64,000 nucleotides of DNA, from the NCBI GenBank assembly GCA_034231615.1, contig CM067317.1, positions 22,425,477 to 22,489,476 on the forward strand. The letters run 5' to 3'. The notes beneath the pieces were generated by a model. That model did no database searches. It saw only the letters and a program-made list of their open reading frames with translations, and was not told where the DNA came from. This stretch comes from Meghimatium bilineatum. Lineage: Eukaryota; Mollusca; Gastropoda; Stylommatophora; Philomycidae. The position numbers and the translations under genes are program-made. This document shows positions 55,111 to 64,000 of this stretch, piece by piece (position 1 is the first letter of the stretch; the number at the start of each line of letters is the position of its first letter).

Positions 55111-55598
55111 GCCGTTTAAGATTTTTTTTTTTACTTCCTCACACACACAGCCAGACATATATATAATCCCTTCCAAGAAGTTAAAAACCACATTTTCGGA
55201 GATCGCTAAGTTAAAAGAAAAGAAAATATAGCTTTTAAAAATTAAACATTGCTACAGCATTTCAATAATGGAACATGACAAGCTTATCAGTTACAATAAA
55301 AGCTATATTTCATGTGGCTATCATTAACGTAATGTCAGCACAGCAGTCCACGCAAGTCTCATTTTTAAAATTAATGAGAATAACAACAAAGGTCATTAAG
55401 ACACCCACATTTTGACATTTAAGTAGCATTTCTGAGCATGCTTGCTGAGACACATTAGTCATTCACTCTGCTGGTGGCCCCATGCAGCATGTGTTGAATG
55501 TTTGTTTTTCTCGACCGTTTTCAGATTCATTAGTTATATAATATAATTTCAATTTTTATTAAAACTTTCCCTTGTTTCCCAATTTTCAGCTGCTTGCT
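55111..55598. other. Unassigned DNA
   Basis: No motif seen. Confidence 0.4.
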
Positions 55599-56003
55599 GT
55601 TAATCGTTATGACAATCAATACAAAGTATCTACGCGAAACGTAACAACAATTAGACTTACGTAAAACACAGGTTTATATATCGTTTCAATGGGACACGAC
55701 ACACTATAGCTAAAACTAGTAGGTAATGATGGGCAATGATGAGCACACAAGAAATCCTAAAAATTACAATACGCAAATCACATTCAACGTTTCAACCACA
55801 AGGTTTTTTCCAAGACTCAAACAAAACATCAAAAGACGACGAATGGAAAAATTATCACCAAATAATTGTTACCTTTTTCGTTGGTTTCTTGTGTGCTCAT
55901 CATTGCCCATCATTACCTACTAGTTTTAGCTATAGAATGTCGTGTCTCATTGAAACGATATATAAATCTGTGTTTTACTAAGTCTAATTGTTAATCGTTA
56001 TGA
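55599..56003. mobile_element. Fold-back element with ~108-bp arms
   Basis: The arm 55648-55755 is about 95% the reverse complement of 55885-55990; landmarks AACTAGTAGGTAATGATGGG and CCCATCATTACCTACTAGTT. The spacer is about 129 bp and has no recognised content. GTTAATCGTTATGA occurs at 55599-55612 and 55990-56003, flanking the structure. The small frames that cross the arms are artefacts of the palindrome. A fold-back transposon, a MITE with long inverted ends, or an inverted duplication from replication slippage could each give this layout. Confidence 0.8.
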
Positions 56004-56030
56004 AGGATATATATATATATATATATATAA
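56004..56030. repeat. Short (TA)n run
   Basis: About ten TA units right after the fold-back element. Confidence 0.85.
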
Positions 56031-56955
56031 CCATTACAGATGTGAATTATTTCTCTGTCAATGTTATCTGACCAATTTTGTTATTTGGTCTACTCTAAAC
56101 AGTTTCTGCATATTTGAAATCATACTACATTTGTTGATTTTGCCACTTCGCTAGGTGCACTATTGCTGTAGTTTTCTACAAGCAGCAGAACCAAATATTG
56201 AAATTGTCATATATGCATTTAGAAAAACAATGAGGTATTCGTGATCGTCTCAATTGTTGGTAGGATCTTCCGTAAATTGATGGTAGGATCTTCAATCAAA
56301 TGCATATTACAGAATACTCTAATAAAATATTAATGAGTTTCCTTGTTGTTTTGTTATCAAGTAATGATCTCAGTAATAAATGAAACGCAACAATCACCTA
56401 GCAGCACTTTTGTTAATTAAACTTTGTGTGGAGAAAGATAAAATTACATCTGCTAATTTCGAAATTGAAATCTGCTTCCTGGGATCAAGATCAACCCCTA
56501 AAAAAATCGAATTCATATCAAATGTGTAATAAGCCTTCCAATTAAAAATAATTATCATATATTGAAATGTTTTCAGCATATTTGAAATAAGCTTAAATGC
56601 CGTCTAATTATACAGTATGTTTTAGCCAACGTGTCGTGAACTTCCTTTTTCTCAACAACTGTTAAACATTTCCGTACCTATCCTATTGTAATTTGTTAAC
56701 GTAAAATATTTCTAAACCCTTGACCAAACGTGCAATTAAGGAATTTGCATTGTGAACGTGTTTTTACATTGTTGCGATCTACCTCAAGGTATTTTTAAAT
56801 TTTAGTCGAAAGTTCAATAACACTATTGAAAGAAAGAAACGCACCTTTATTGTAGTGTTAATGAACACCAAATTTAAAACGTGTAACATTTTATTTTACG
56901 GAATTAATCTTTCAACCTTGGCGTGAACAAACGTTCAGATTTTAACAATGAAAAG
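56031..56955. other. Unassigned DNA
   Basis: A ~25-bp direct repeat GGTAGGATCTTC occurs twice at 56260-56290. At about 56613 the sequence CAGTATGTTTTAGCC could be a Tc1-type end but no partner was found. Confidence 0.4.
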
Positions 56956-56959
56956 ATGT

Positions 56960-57905
56960 ACATTAAATTTCTCTTGAAATTTTATTCATTGCGATAGAGG
57001 CATCCGTTTTAATAAGGTGTATGGCATCCTCTGACTGCTATCAGTGAACAACATCTCCGTTTCATGGATCCGATTAGCCGTTGGATCTGTTGTTGTGGGA
57101 TGGATGCCCACTCTTGTCGCAGTACAGAAGATAACTGAATTGTCGAAAATTGGCTGGAGCCACGTCTCGCTGGTACAGTCGTGTATCAAATTCATCACAT
57201 AAGTGTTCTATGCGGTTCACGTATGATGCCATGTCTGGCCTCGGTATGGTCTGAGCCTTGTTGTCAGCGAGGATCAACGAGGGTGGTGAGTTGTGCCACA
57301 TGAGGTCGAGCGTTATCACGCTGAAAAATCGATCCTTGTGCAGCCAAAATTGGAAGGACGCTAGGTCAAATAATCTCAGGACATATCGTTCGGCATTCCG
57401 GCATCATTCAATTTGCACCATGCCACTTCTTCCCATTAAGTTGATCCCCCTCATATCAGTACAACACTCATTAACACTGTTTTTGGCGTACAGCTCACAT
57501 ACTCTGCGGTAAACTCTTCTCCATCTATTGTGTCGCTGGAGCACCATAAAAAGACTAAACCAAACACGCATCCAGTCATTTCCAACAGTCCATTGACGAT
57601 GCTGGTTCACCAACTGCAGCCGGTTCTAGCTATATCGGTCCGTTAGAACATGATCTCTCTAGGATTTTTAGCACAAAGACCAGACTCGTGCAGCCGGTTT
57701 ATGACCATTTGATCTGAAATTGGACGAGCTGCTGACATTGACTGGACTGTGGAATGTACAGATGCAAATATATTTCTGAGATGACGTCGCCGTATGAATC
57801 GGTCTTTGGCAGGAGCTGTGATTCTGTGCCTTCCATTGTGTGGACGGTCTGCCACTTAGCCATTATATTGAAATCGCTTTCAAAGGTTAGTAATGATGTT
57901 TCTAA
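56960..57905 (-). mobile_element. Tc1-like DNA transposon, transposase relic
   Basis: The minus strand reads ADRPHNGRHRITAPAKDRFI, RRRHLRNIFA, ISDQMVINRLHESGLCAKNP (second helix-turn-helix region), then RQWTVGNDWMRVWFS, with VYRRVCELYAKNSVNECC, then QRDNARPHVAQL (second catalytic aspartate of the DD34E set), RIEHLCDEFDTRLYQRDVAP (catalytic glutamate region, normally NPIEHLWDELDRRL) and a decayed end. The first catalytic aspartate (normally FSDESRF) is lost in a shortened stretch. The N-terminal helix-turn-helix is not visible. About five shifts or stops are present. No terminal inverted repeats were confirmed. A cut-and-paste relic, no longer active. Confidence 0.9.
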
Positions 57906-58428
57906 CAAACATTAATTGTCTGGCCCCTACTATTTGTGATTGTCAAGTCTGTAAGGCCCCAATGATGATTTACCGTTGTGTTGTAGTGAGATAAGCCTTA
58001 CTAGAAACATTGATTTTCAAGTGAATTTATTTCAGTGCCTTAAATCTTTTATAGGCAATCAATAATATATTCAGAGAGGTTTGTGTTCAGTTAGTTTTAC
58101 GGCATTCTCATGAGCCTGTCACGAGTTATTGCCAAAAATGTTGTCTTGACCGTGATCTCTTTCATGACCTCACGAATCATTAGATGAGTGCACTTCAGGT
58201 GACCACAAAATGTCAATGACCAGTTAGACACCTTCGATAGGTTGAATGATATCCAATCAGTTAATATCTTTTAAAAAAGTAACTTCAAAATATGTGCATT
58301 TCTTTTTTGTTTGCTTTTTCTTGTTGTTGTATTTTTAACAGTATATTGTGACTGTACAAACCAGAATAAAAATTGAAATATGTTAAGTAAGCCATCCCCT
58401 CTTCTCTGGCATGCAGCTCTGGAGTCTC
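57906..58428. other. Unassigned DNA
   Basis: May include the 5' part of the Tc1-like element. AAAAAAGTAACTTC near 58275 weakly mirrors GAACTTCCTTTTT near 56640; this is not enough to call inverted ends. Confidence 0.35.
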
Positions 58429-58429
58429 T

Positions 58430-59135
58430 GACATGTAAAGTTGAGTGAAATCAGAAATCAACAGAATGCTGGATATGATCTTAGCTAATATGGAAAGGAT
58501 AAATGTGATATGGAAACATACTAATCAGTTTTCAGGTGAACATCAACATTTATAAAATGCTAGTACTATCCGTACCCTGTATGACTGGAAATTAAACACA
58601 AACTGCAGGTATGGGAACTGGGAAACAGACGTTGTAATAGGAGTGTTGTAGACGAAATCCACGCATTTAAAATTAGGAGCATGGGGCAATGATTACGTCG
58701 GAATATAATATAATGATACGTGCAGACCTCTAGAAATAATATCATTAGTAGTGTAATGATGAAATATGAAACAAACTCATGGTCTGTAATAGAAATGTGA
58801 GGGAATTACTGATGTATGGCTCGGAGACAGAATACAGCAAAACAATACAGCACACACTAGAAATATATGTGAATAGCTGTTTAAGAAGAATACTATCTAT
58901 GAGATGACAGGACATGGTAAGAAATGAAGTGATATGGAGAAGAACAGACCAAGATCTAGTAAAAGTCCATTTTAAGGAGAGAAAATTGAGATGGATTGGG
59001 AATACGTTCAGGAATACAGTAAAAGATCAAAGACAAGGAACCATCACAGAAAAGGAACACAAGGAAGGCCTAGAAACATTGAGAAAAGAGACCACGATGG
59101 CTTTGACAATGATGGGAATCACATAGGTAAAATAT
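58430..59135 (+). mobile_element. LINE family D C-terminus
   Basis: Reads NRMLDMILANMERINVIWKH, LLMYGSETEYSKTIQHTL (YGSET block), NSCLRRILS-like coding, QDMVRNEVIWRRTDQDLVKV, KERKLRWIGNTFRN (usually WIGHTLRK), then a shifted GRPRNIEKRDHDGFDND tail. This is the region after the RT catalytic box of an endonuclease-RT LINE. Several shifts. No other copy in the window. Confidence 0.75.
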
Positions 59136-59155
59136 TGAACACATAAACATAGACA

Positions 59156-59248
59156 GTCCGGCTCTGTGGCGAAGTGGTACAGCGCGCGTCTGTGACGGCA
59201 AAGGTACCGAGTTCGATCCTTGATAGGATATGCTATCAATTTTTTTTA
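59156..59248 (+). mobile_element. SINE-D, complete 93-bp tRNA-like insert
   Basis: Contains TGGCGAAGTGG (A box) and GAGTTCGATCC (B box) at tRNA-like spacing, then a T8 run that could end Pol III transcription. A T-arm-like hairpin around TTCGATC is partly paired, but the acceptor ends do not pair, so this is not a functional tRNA gene. ATAAACATAGACA flanks it exactly at 59143-59155 and 59249-59261, a 13-bp target-site duplication that proves insertion as a unit. Confidence 0.88.
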
Positions 59249-59261
59249 ATAAACATAGACA

Positions 59262-59558
59262 AATAGAACATCTCTGTTCGTGAATTATGTAACAGTGATT
59301 GAACCACCACCATAAGGTTCTAAGAGTTTCAGTGTTTTATTTAGTGAAAAAGTGTATAGTTTCAAAATGTAAACCAACAAAAGATAAATCGAATCCTTAA
59401 TTAACAACACAAAGAATAGTCAAATTATAATTTATTAACAGTCATCTCCAGGAAGGTGGAATTATGCCGAAAAGGGGAGCAGAAAATTGTATTAATCAAA
59501 CAATTGCAATAAAGCTAGAACTCTAAATTTATATATACATAGTATATAAATAGTAAGT
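59262..59558. other. Unassigned DNA
   Basis: No motif seen. Confidence 0.4.
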
Positions 59559-59559
59559 A

Positions 59560-59835
59560 GGAATAATGCCGTACACCGAATATACAGATCGTCAGCAGAT
59601 AATGTGCTTTGGTCGCAAATGGACCAAAGGCAAATACCAGTGAGAGCTTATAACAAAAGATTATCTGGATACAAAACCACAGGTAGACCAAGAAATATAT
59701 GGATATAAAATATCGGAACTCTCCACAAAAACGAACTAAATATGATCCAGGCGTCACATCTGGCCTTGAAAAGAAACGTACAGCTCCCACACCTACGCTT
59801 AACAGCAAGATGCAATCAACCAGCTTCAAGACAAT
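59560..59835 (+). mobile_element. LINE family C 3' end with (TA)n tail
   Basis: Reads MDQRQIPVRAYNKRLSGYKT, TGRPRNIWI, then after a stop NMIQASHLALKRNVQL, LRLTARCNQPASRQ. Matches the 49-kb copy (QLPIRAYNKMKLGCR, GRSRKGWIDN, ATHLALERRLHF). The coding end runs into about 13 TA units at 59836-59861, which may be its expanded tail. Confidence 0.82.
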
Positions 59836-59861
59836 ATATATATATATATATATATATATAC
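59836..59861. repeat. (TA)n microsatellite
   Basis: About 13 TA units at the 3' edge of the family C copy. Confidence 0.9.
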
Positions 59862-60128
59862 AGCAAATATTAGTTAGAAACGATCAGTATGCATGTCCTT
59901 TAGCATCTGTTGAAGAGATTAGTAACTTATGTGTCTGCTCAGAATCCAACCGAGTTGTATTTGTAATACGCACGTGCATGTAATGGAAATTGGTATACAT
60001 ATTCATAATATAGAATATAGAATGTCTGACGATAACAGTCAGTATTATTAACCGAAATGACGACATATCGAAAGGAGATATGATTGTATCTTTCATTAAT
60101 GTATTGTTTAGTCTATAATTTATATGTG
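59862..60128. other. Unassigned DNA
   Basis: No motif seen. Confidence 0.4.
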
Positions 60129-60129
60129 A

Positions 60130-60262
60130 TGTTGTAGTCTTCTTCAGCGTTCATTCTCAAACTCCCGCTGGTTCTCTCTTGTAGCAGGACAATACATTAC
60201 TAGATTTCCAGCAGGATGTAGTCCAGAGAGGACAAATGCATTATGTCGCCGTTTTAATTGCA
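60130..60262 (-). mobile_element. SINE-A 3' part
   Basis: CTTCTTCAGCGTTCATTCTC, AAACTCCCGCTGGTTCTCTC, TTGTAGCAGGACAATACATT, TTTCCAGCAGGATGTAGTCC. Defines the longer SINE-A subfamily together with the 21.7- and 52.0-kb copies. Confidence 0.75.
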
Positions 60263-60334
60263 CTAAATGGCCCGAAATATTCGTCTTTGGTGGTTAATGT
60301 TGTAGTAATCATCAACATGTGTCGTGCCGGGTGA

Positions 60335-60620
60335 CCATTACCTCAGGACATTCTATCTGCAGAATTACATATAAGATCGATAGACTAAGAAGCCATATGT
60401 ACACACAATTAAAAAGTGGTAACTCAGAAAAGTGTAAATATAACCAATCCAGCCAAACTGTAGAGCATATCGTTCAAGAATATACAACGTATGACACATC
60501 CAAGTGAACATACTGGATTCCGATACGTCAATGAATGTTATACTCTGTGGTAAAAAAACAATTAATGGAAATCATCGTCAAATGTATTCAAGAATCAACA
60601 CTGCAGATATATAAATAACT
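60335..60620 (+). mobile_element. LINE family R C-terminal fragment
   Basis: Reads IDRLRSHMYTQLKSGNSEKC, KYNQSSQTVEHIVQEYTTYD, then KQLMEIIVKCIQESTLQI. Compare NRLRSHMYTKFKIGNTAMC, VQSAKHILQECSEHE and FIKETELQI of the 32.3-kb copy. The first cysteine-histidine segment is partly changed (HIVQEY for HILQEC). Strongly decayed. Confidence 0.75.
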
Positions 60621-60912
60621 AGGAAAAGAAATAAAGACGAAATGTACCCTCTTCCTGCTGACTATCTACCATGATAGGACATCAAACTGTCCAGTATCTT
60701 CTATATTTGACCTCCTCTGTTCCTTCTTCCATCATGTCTGCCTTTTGTTAAATTGTACACCAAACCGCTTCTTATGATGATGTCAATGAATGTGGAATGA
60801 TTATTGTTTTATATTTATGAGTAAGATTATTGATTAGGATCAAACATCATATCACAGGATACATTTCTATCAATGCTCTGAATGAGGTAATTATCCTCAG
60901 TTCATGCAACCA
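60621..60912. other. Unassigned DNA
   Basis: No motif seen. Confidence 0.4.
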
Positions 60913-60914
60913 TC

Positions 60915-61775
60915 AGCAATCTAAGGATGTGTACGCTCATCTCACAATCCATCAGCCATCTAATAGTGTATATGGTAATATCACCGATCCATCAGCCATC
61001 TAATAGTGTATATGGTAATATCACCGATCCATCAGCCATCTAAGGGTGTATATGGTAATATCACCGATCTATCAGCCATCTAATAGTGTATATGGTCATA
61101 TAACCGACCCATCAGCCATCTAAGGGTGTATATGGTCATATAACCGATCCATCAGCCATCTAAGGGTGTATATGGTCATCTCACCGATCCATCAGCCATC
61201 TAAGGGTGTATATGGTAATATCACCGATCTATCAGCCATCTAAGGGTGTATATGGTCATATAACCGACCCATCAGCCATCTAAGGGTGTATATGGTAATA
61301 TCACCGATCTATCAGCCATCTAAGGGTGTATACTATCATCTCACCCATCCATCAGCCATCTAAGGGTGTATATGGTCATATAACCGATCCATCAGCCATC
61401 TAAGGGTGTATATGGTCATCTCACCGATCCATCAGCCATCTAAGGGTGTATATGGTAATATCACCGATCTATCAGCCATCTAAGGGTGTATATGGTCATA
61501 TAACCGACCCATCAGCCATCTAAGGGTGTATATGGTCATATAACCGACCCATCAGCCATCTAAGGGTGTATATGGTCATATAACCGACCCATCAGCCATC
61601 TAAGGGTGTATATGGTCATATAACCGACCCATCAGCCATCTAAGGGTGTATATGGTCATATAACCGACCCATCAGCCATCTAAGGGTGTATATGGTAATC
61701 TCACCGATCCATCAGCCATCTAAGGGTGTATATGGTAATCTCACCGATCCATCAGCCATCTAAGGGTGTATGCCA
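60915..61775. repeat. 40-bp minisatellite, about 21 units
   Basis: Units of CTAAGGGTGTATATGGTCAT then ATAACCGACCCATCAGCCAT. Three middle variants (CATATAACCGA, AATATCACCGA, CATCTCACCGA) alternate. 61112-61294 is identical to 61352-61534, a six-unit offset. Confidence 0.97.
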
Positions 61776-61854
61776 TCAGTTCCAGCCAGTGGTTGTTTGT
61801 GATTTCTTCGGATATTTACATAGGAACTTTCTTCCTTCTTCCTTAGTTACCCCA

Positions 61855-62108
61855 TGTATGTGAAAAGATGCATTATTGATAATATAAGAAAAAGACAGTG
61901 AACATTTATTGGGCACATAATGAGAAGAGGAGGCATTGATAATATAGTGACAACAGGAAAGATAGAAGGGAAAAGACCAAGGGGAGGAGCTAGAGAAAGG
62001 ATATTGGACAGTTTGACTAAAATGGTTTCGATTGACGACAGCAACAGAGATGTACATGGATAAATATGACCGCCAACGCCATTCGGCACGGCACTTGATG
62101 AGGATGAT
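61855..62108 (+). mobile_element. LINE family I C-terminus
   Basis: Reads TFIGHIMRRGGIDNIVTTGK, IEGKRPRGGARERILDSLTK, then NRDVHG and the 3' end CGGCACGGCACTTGATGAGG. FGH.MRR...L..TGK.EGKR.RG..RE..LDSL is the typical basic end of an endonuclease-RT LINE. The last bases resemble those of family B (GGCACTTGATGATGATG). Confidence 0.8.
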
Positions 62109-62179
62109 TTACTTTTATACGACAGAAGTCATTATATAATATTGAATTACTCTTTTCCTTCTATTGACAAAATAGGAAG

Positions 62180-62715
62180 ATTAAGCTAAGACTCGAGATG
62201 ACGATGGCTACCATGGCAAATTTGCATATGATTTGGAGAAGTAAAATCACATATACAGTAAAGATAAATCTATTCACATGGTTAGTGCTATGTATTTTGT
62301 TATACCAGTGTGAAAAATGGACACTGAATGCAGACACAGAAAGAAGGATTCAGGCTTTTGAAAATAAGTGCTACAGACGTCGTTTAAGAATTGGGTATAC
62401 AGAACACAGGATAAATATATTTGCCTAGCAGTAAATAAATAAACGTGCAGGTTATCAAGAGCTACTTTAGGCAGTTATGAAACGGGGTAAAATAGTTTCG
62501 TTTCTATGTGTAATGAGACACGACTATATCTCTAACAATTTTTTTTTGCAAGGAACAGTCGAAGGTGGAAGGAGAAGAGGAAGACAGAGATAATCAAGCA
62601 ATGGCCTAGGCGTAATTTTTCTACACTTTTCCAAATGACTGAGGACAGAGCTGTTTGGATGGCATTTTTTGCTTAAGTCTCCAGTGTAGTACCCCCTACG
62701 ACTCTGACATCTTGT
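62180..62715 (+). mobile_element. LINE family E C-terminus
   Basis: Reads MIWRSKITYTVKINLFTWLV, LCILLYQCEKWTLNADTERR, IQAFENKCYRRRLRIGYTEH, then after shifts a QGTVEGGRRRGRQR block and a decayed end, with CCAGTGTAGTACCCCCTACG near the 3' terminus. These are the ILLY.CE.WTL.AD.E.R, FE.KC.RR and GRRRGRQR blocks of an endonuclease-RT LINE. One copy only. Confidence 0.82.
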
Positions 62716-62769
62716 GAATTTTATATTTATTATTATATTGATAGGACATGTTGCACGATATTTGATGAA

Positions 62770-62880
62770 AAGATGCGTGTAGACCTATTCATTTCGCATT
62801 TATAATGTGTTTGTAGACATATTCATTTCATGTTTATAATGTGTTTGTAGACCTAATAATTTCGCGTTTCTAATATGTCT
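62770..62880. repeat. 34-bp tandem repeat
   Basis: Just over three copies of GTAGACATATTCATTTCATG then TTTATAATGTGTTT. Confidence 0.9.
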
Positions 62881-64000
62881 ATTCTCATCTGATAATATTA
62901 CGATATCCATCTGTTTGAATTATGTAGTAACATTCATGTATATAGGAAACCTTAAATCTTCTAAATTACCCCTTTTCTCACAAAAAAAACACAAATATTT
63001 ACACCTAACGAACTGGACATTTACGTTAAGCACCATAATCGCTCAGGTGTTGCTGGCTAATCTGAGGGAGTCTGAGAGTGAACACAGAAGAAGAAAAATA
63101 ACACCACAAGCATTAACTAACCAACATGCTTCTTCAAAGATCAGTCGACCTAAATATAGCCTACTAGTATGATGTCATGTATGAAAATAATGTACTCACC
63201 ACATTGTACTCAGATTTAGCACGTCTTGGCTTCAAATCTGCCGTCAGCCTCAGTGACGAATAGCGAACCAATCGACGAATATCCGATCCAATGTCCCAGG
63301 GAACACTCAACTTTGAGACATTTTTAAACGAGATAGATCTGTCAGTGCACTCCATGTGTCTCTACTCGATGTATATTCCTAGAGGCAGTTATCCCTTGTA
63401 CAAGCAAGATTTATCAAGCTATCCATATGATGAAAGAGTGCAGACTGTAACTTCTCGAGAATGGATAGTGCTTACTCACTGTGAATGCTTTGCCATTCTT
63501 TCGTCAGTTATAAATTTCTATCATCGGGTAAGTTTTATTGTTAAGGATACGAAGTGCACACACGATACATGAAAATGAGAAGATAACGTCAGCAAGGGTT
63601 ACTTTTGAAAGACGTCGACTGATGAGTGTACTGACTGTATTACGTGACCATATACGATAAAGGCTACATTGAAAATCATCCTTCTTACGTCAAACATTTG
63701 ATTGGTCTCCAGATTTTCATTGGCTTGTGGCACAATTTAGATACAAAGTGCCATTTAAAATTACGAGAATATACAAATTGGTCATTTTAGAAGAATGATC
63801 CCGGATGAGCCAGCAGGAATGTAAAATTATCTAAGGAAACGGTATAACTAATGAACGACTTGCATTAAGAACGTTCTAATATATTTCCCAATCCTAGACT
63901 GCCTTAAATTATAGCATTATTATACAAAAAATGTCAGTGTGTGGTAATGACTAGATTAGAAAATAATTTGTCTGTGCAAGGTAACAGAAGAAACTTCACA
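62881..64000. other. Unassigned DNA
   Basis: Frames at 62915-63172 and 63291-63572 (+) have no domain I recognise. No repeats noted up to the window end. Confidence 0.4.

Noticed and set aside
56613-58370. Terminal inverted repeats for the Tc1-like element
   Set aside because: Candidate ends near 56613-56655 and 58275-58360 pair too poorly to define borders.
59156-59248. Functional tRNA gene
   Set aside because: The acceptor stem does not pair and the unit has a target-site duplication; it is a retroposed tRNA-like element.
60915-61775. CRISPR-like array
   Set aside because: The units are directly adjacent with no unique spacers and the DNA is clearly eukaryotic; it is a minisatellite.

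Overview
The window looks like non-coding, AT-rich DNA from an invertebrate animal. No host gene is convincing: every recognisable coding stretch is reverse transcriptase, endonuclease, RNase H or transposase from a mobile element, nearly all broken. Taxonomy is inferred only from element style (RNase H-bearing non-LTR elements, endonuclease-RT LINEs, Penelope-like elements, tRNA-derived SINEs, long TA and GATA runs). A mollusc or another lophotrochozoan is my best guess, not a demonstrated identity.

Layout. 0-10 kb: LINE 3' ends of families A, B and C, a nested LINE pair (6.7-8.1 kb) and two small inverted-repeat elements. 10-17.5 kb: SINEs (A, B, E), minisatellites and more LINE ends; a 24-bp array is split by a ~390-bp repeat (X). 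20-24 kb: the densest nest, a long LINE carrying endonuclease and RT remains that is interrupted by a SINE and an opposite-strand LINE, then a SINE split by a LINE with target-site duplications. 27-29.4 kb: a LINE interrupted by a 1.2-kb GC-richer insert ending in (GAA)n. 30-34.7 kb: LINE endonuclease, a 57-bp array, the best-preserved element of the window (RNase H LINE, 32283-33307, 9-bp target-site duplication) and a 41-bp array. 35-46 kb: mostly unassigned DNA with SINE-X, SINE-C, a LINE with a GATA tail and a 51-bp array open in several frames. 46-50 kb: a Penelope-like element with RT and GIY-YIG remains, then a LINE. 50-55 kb: two related RNase H fragments and SINEs. 55.6-58 kb: a fold-back element and a Tc1-like transposase relic. 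58-63 kb: LINE ends of several families, a 93-bp tRNA-like insert with a 13-bp duplication, and a 40-bp array.

How the parts relate. LINE copies are mostly 5'-truncated and end in short simple repeats (GAA, GATA, GAT, TA), so some microsatellites here probably began as LINE tails. SINE-A and the RNase H LINE (family R) end in the same short 3' sequence, which suggests the LINE machinery moves the SINE. Family letters (A to I, R, X) are labels defined only within this window; names and copy counts come from reading the sequence by eye, with no database search.
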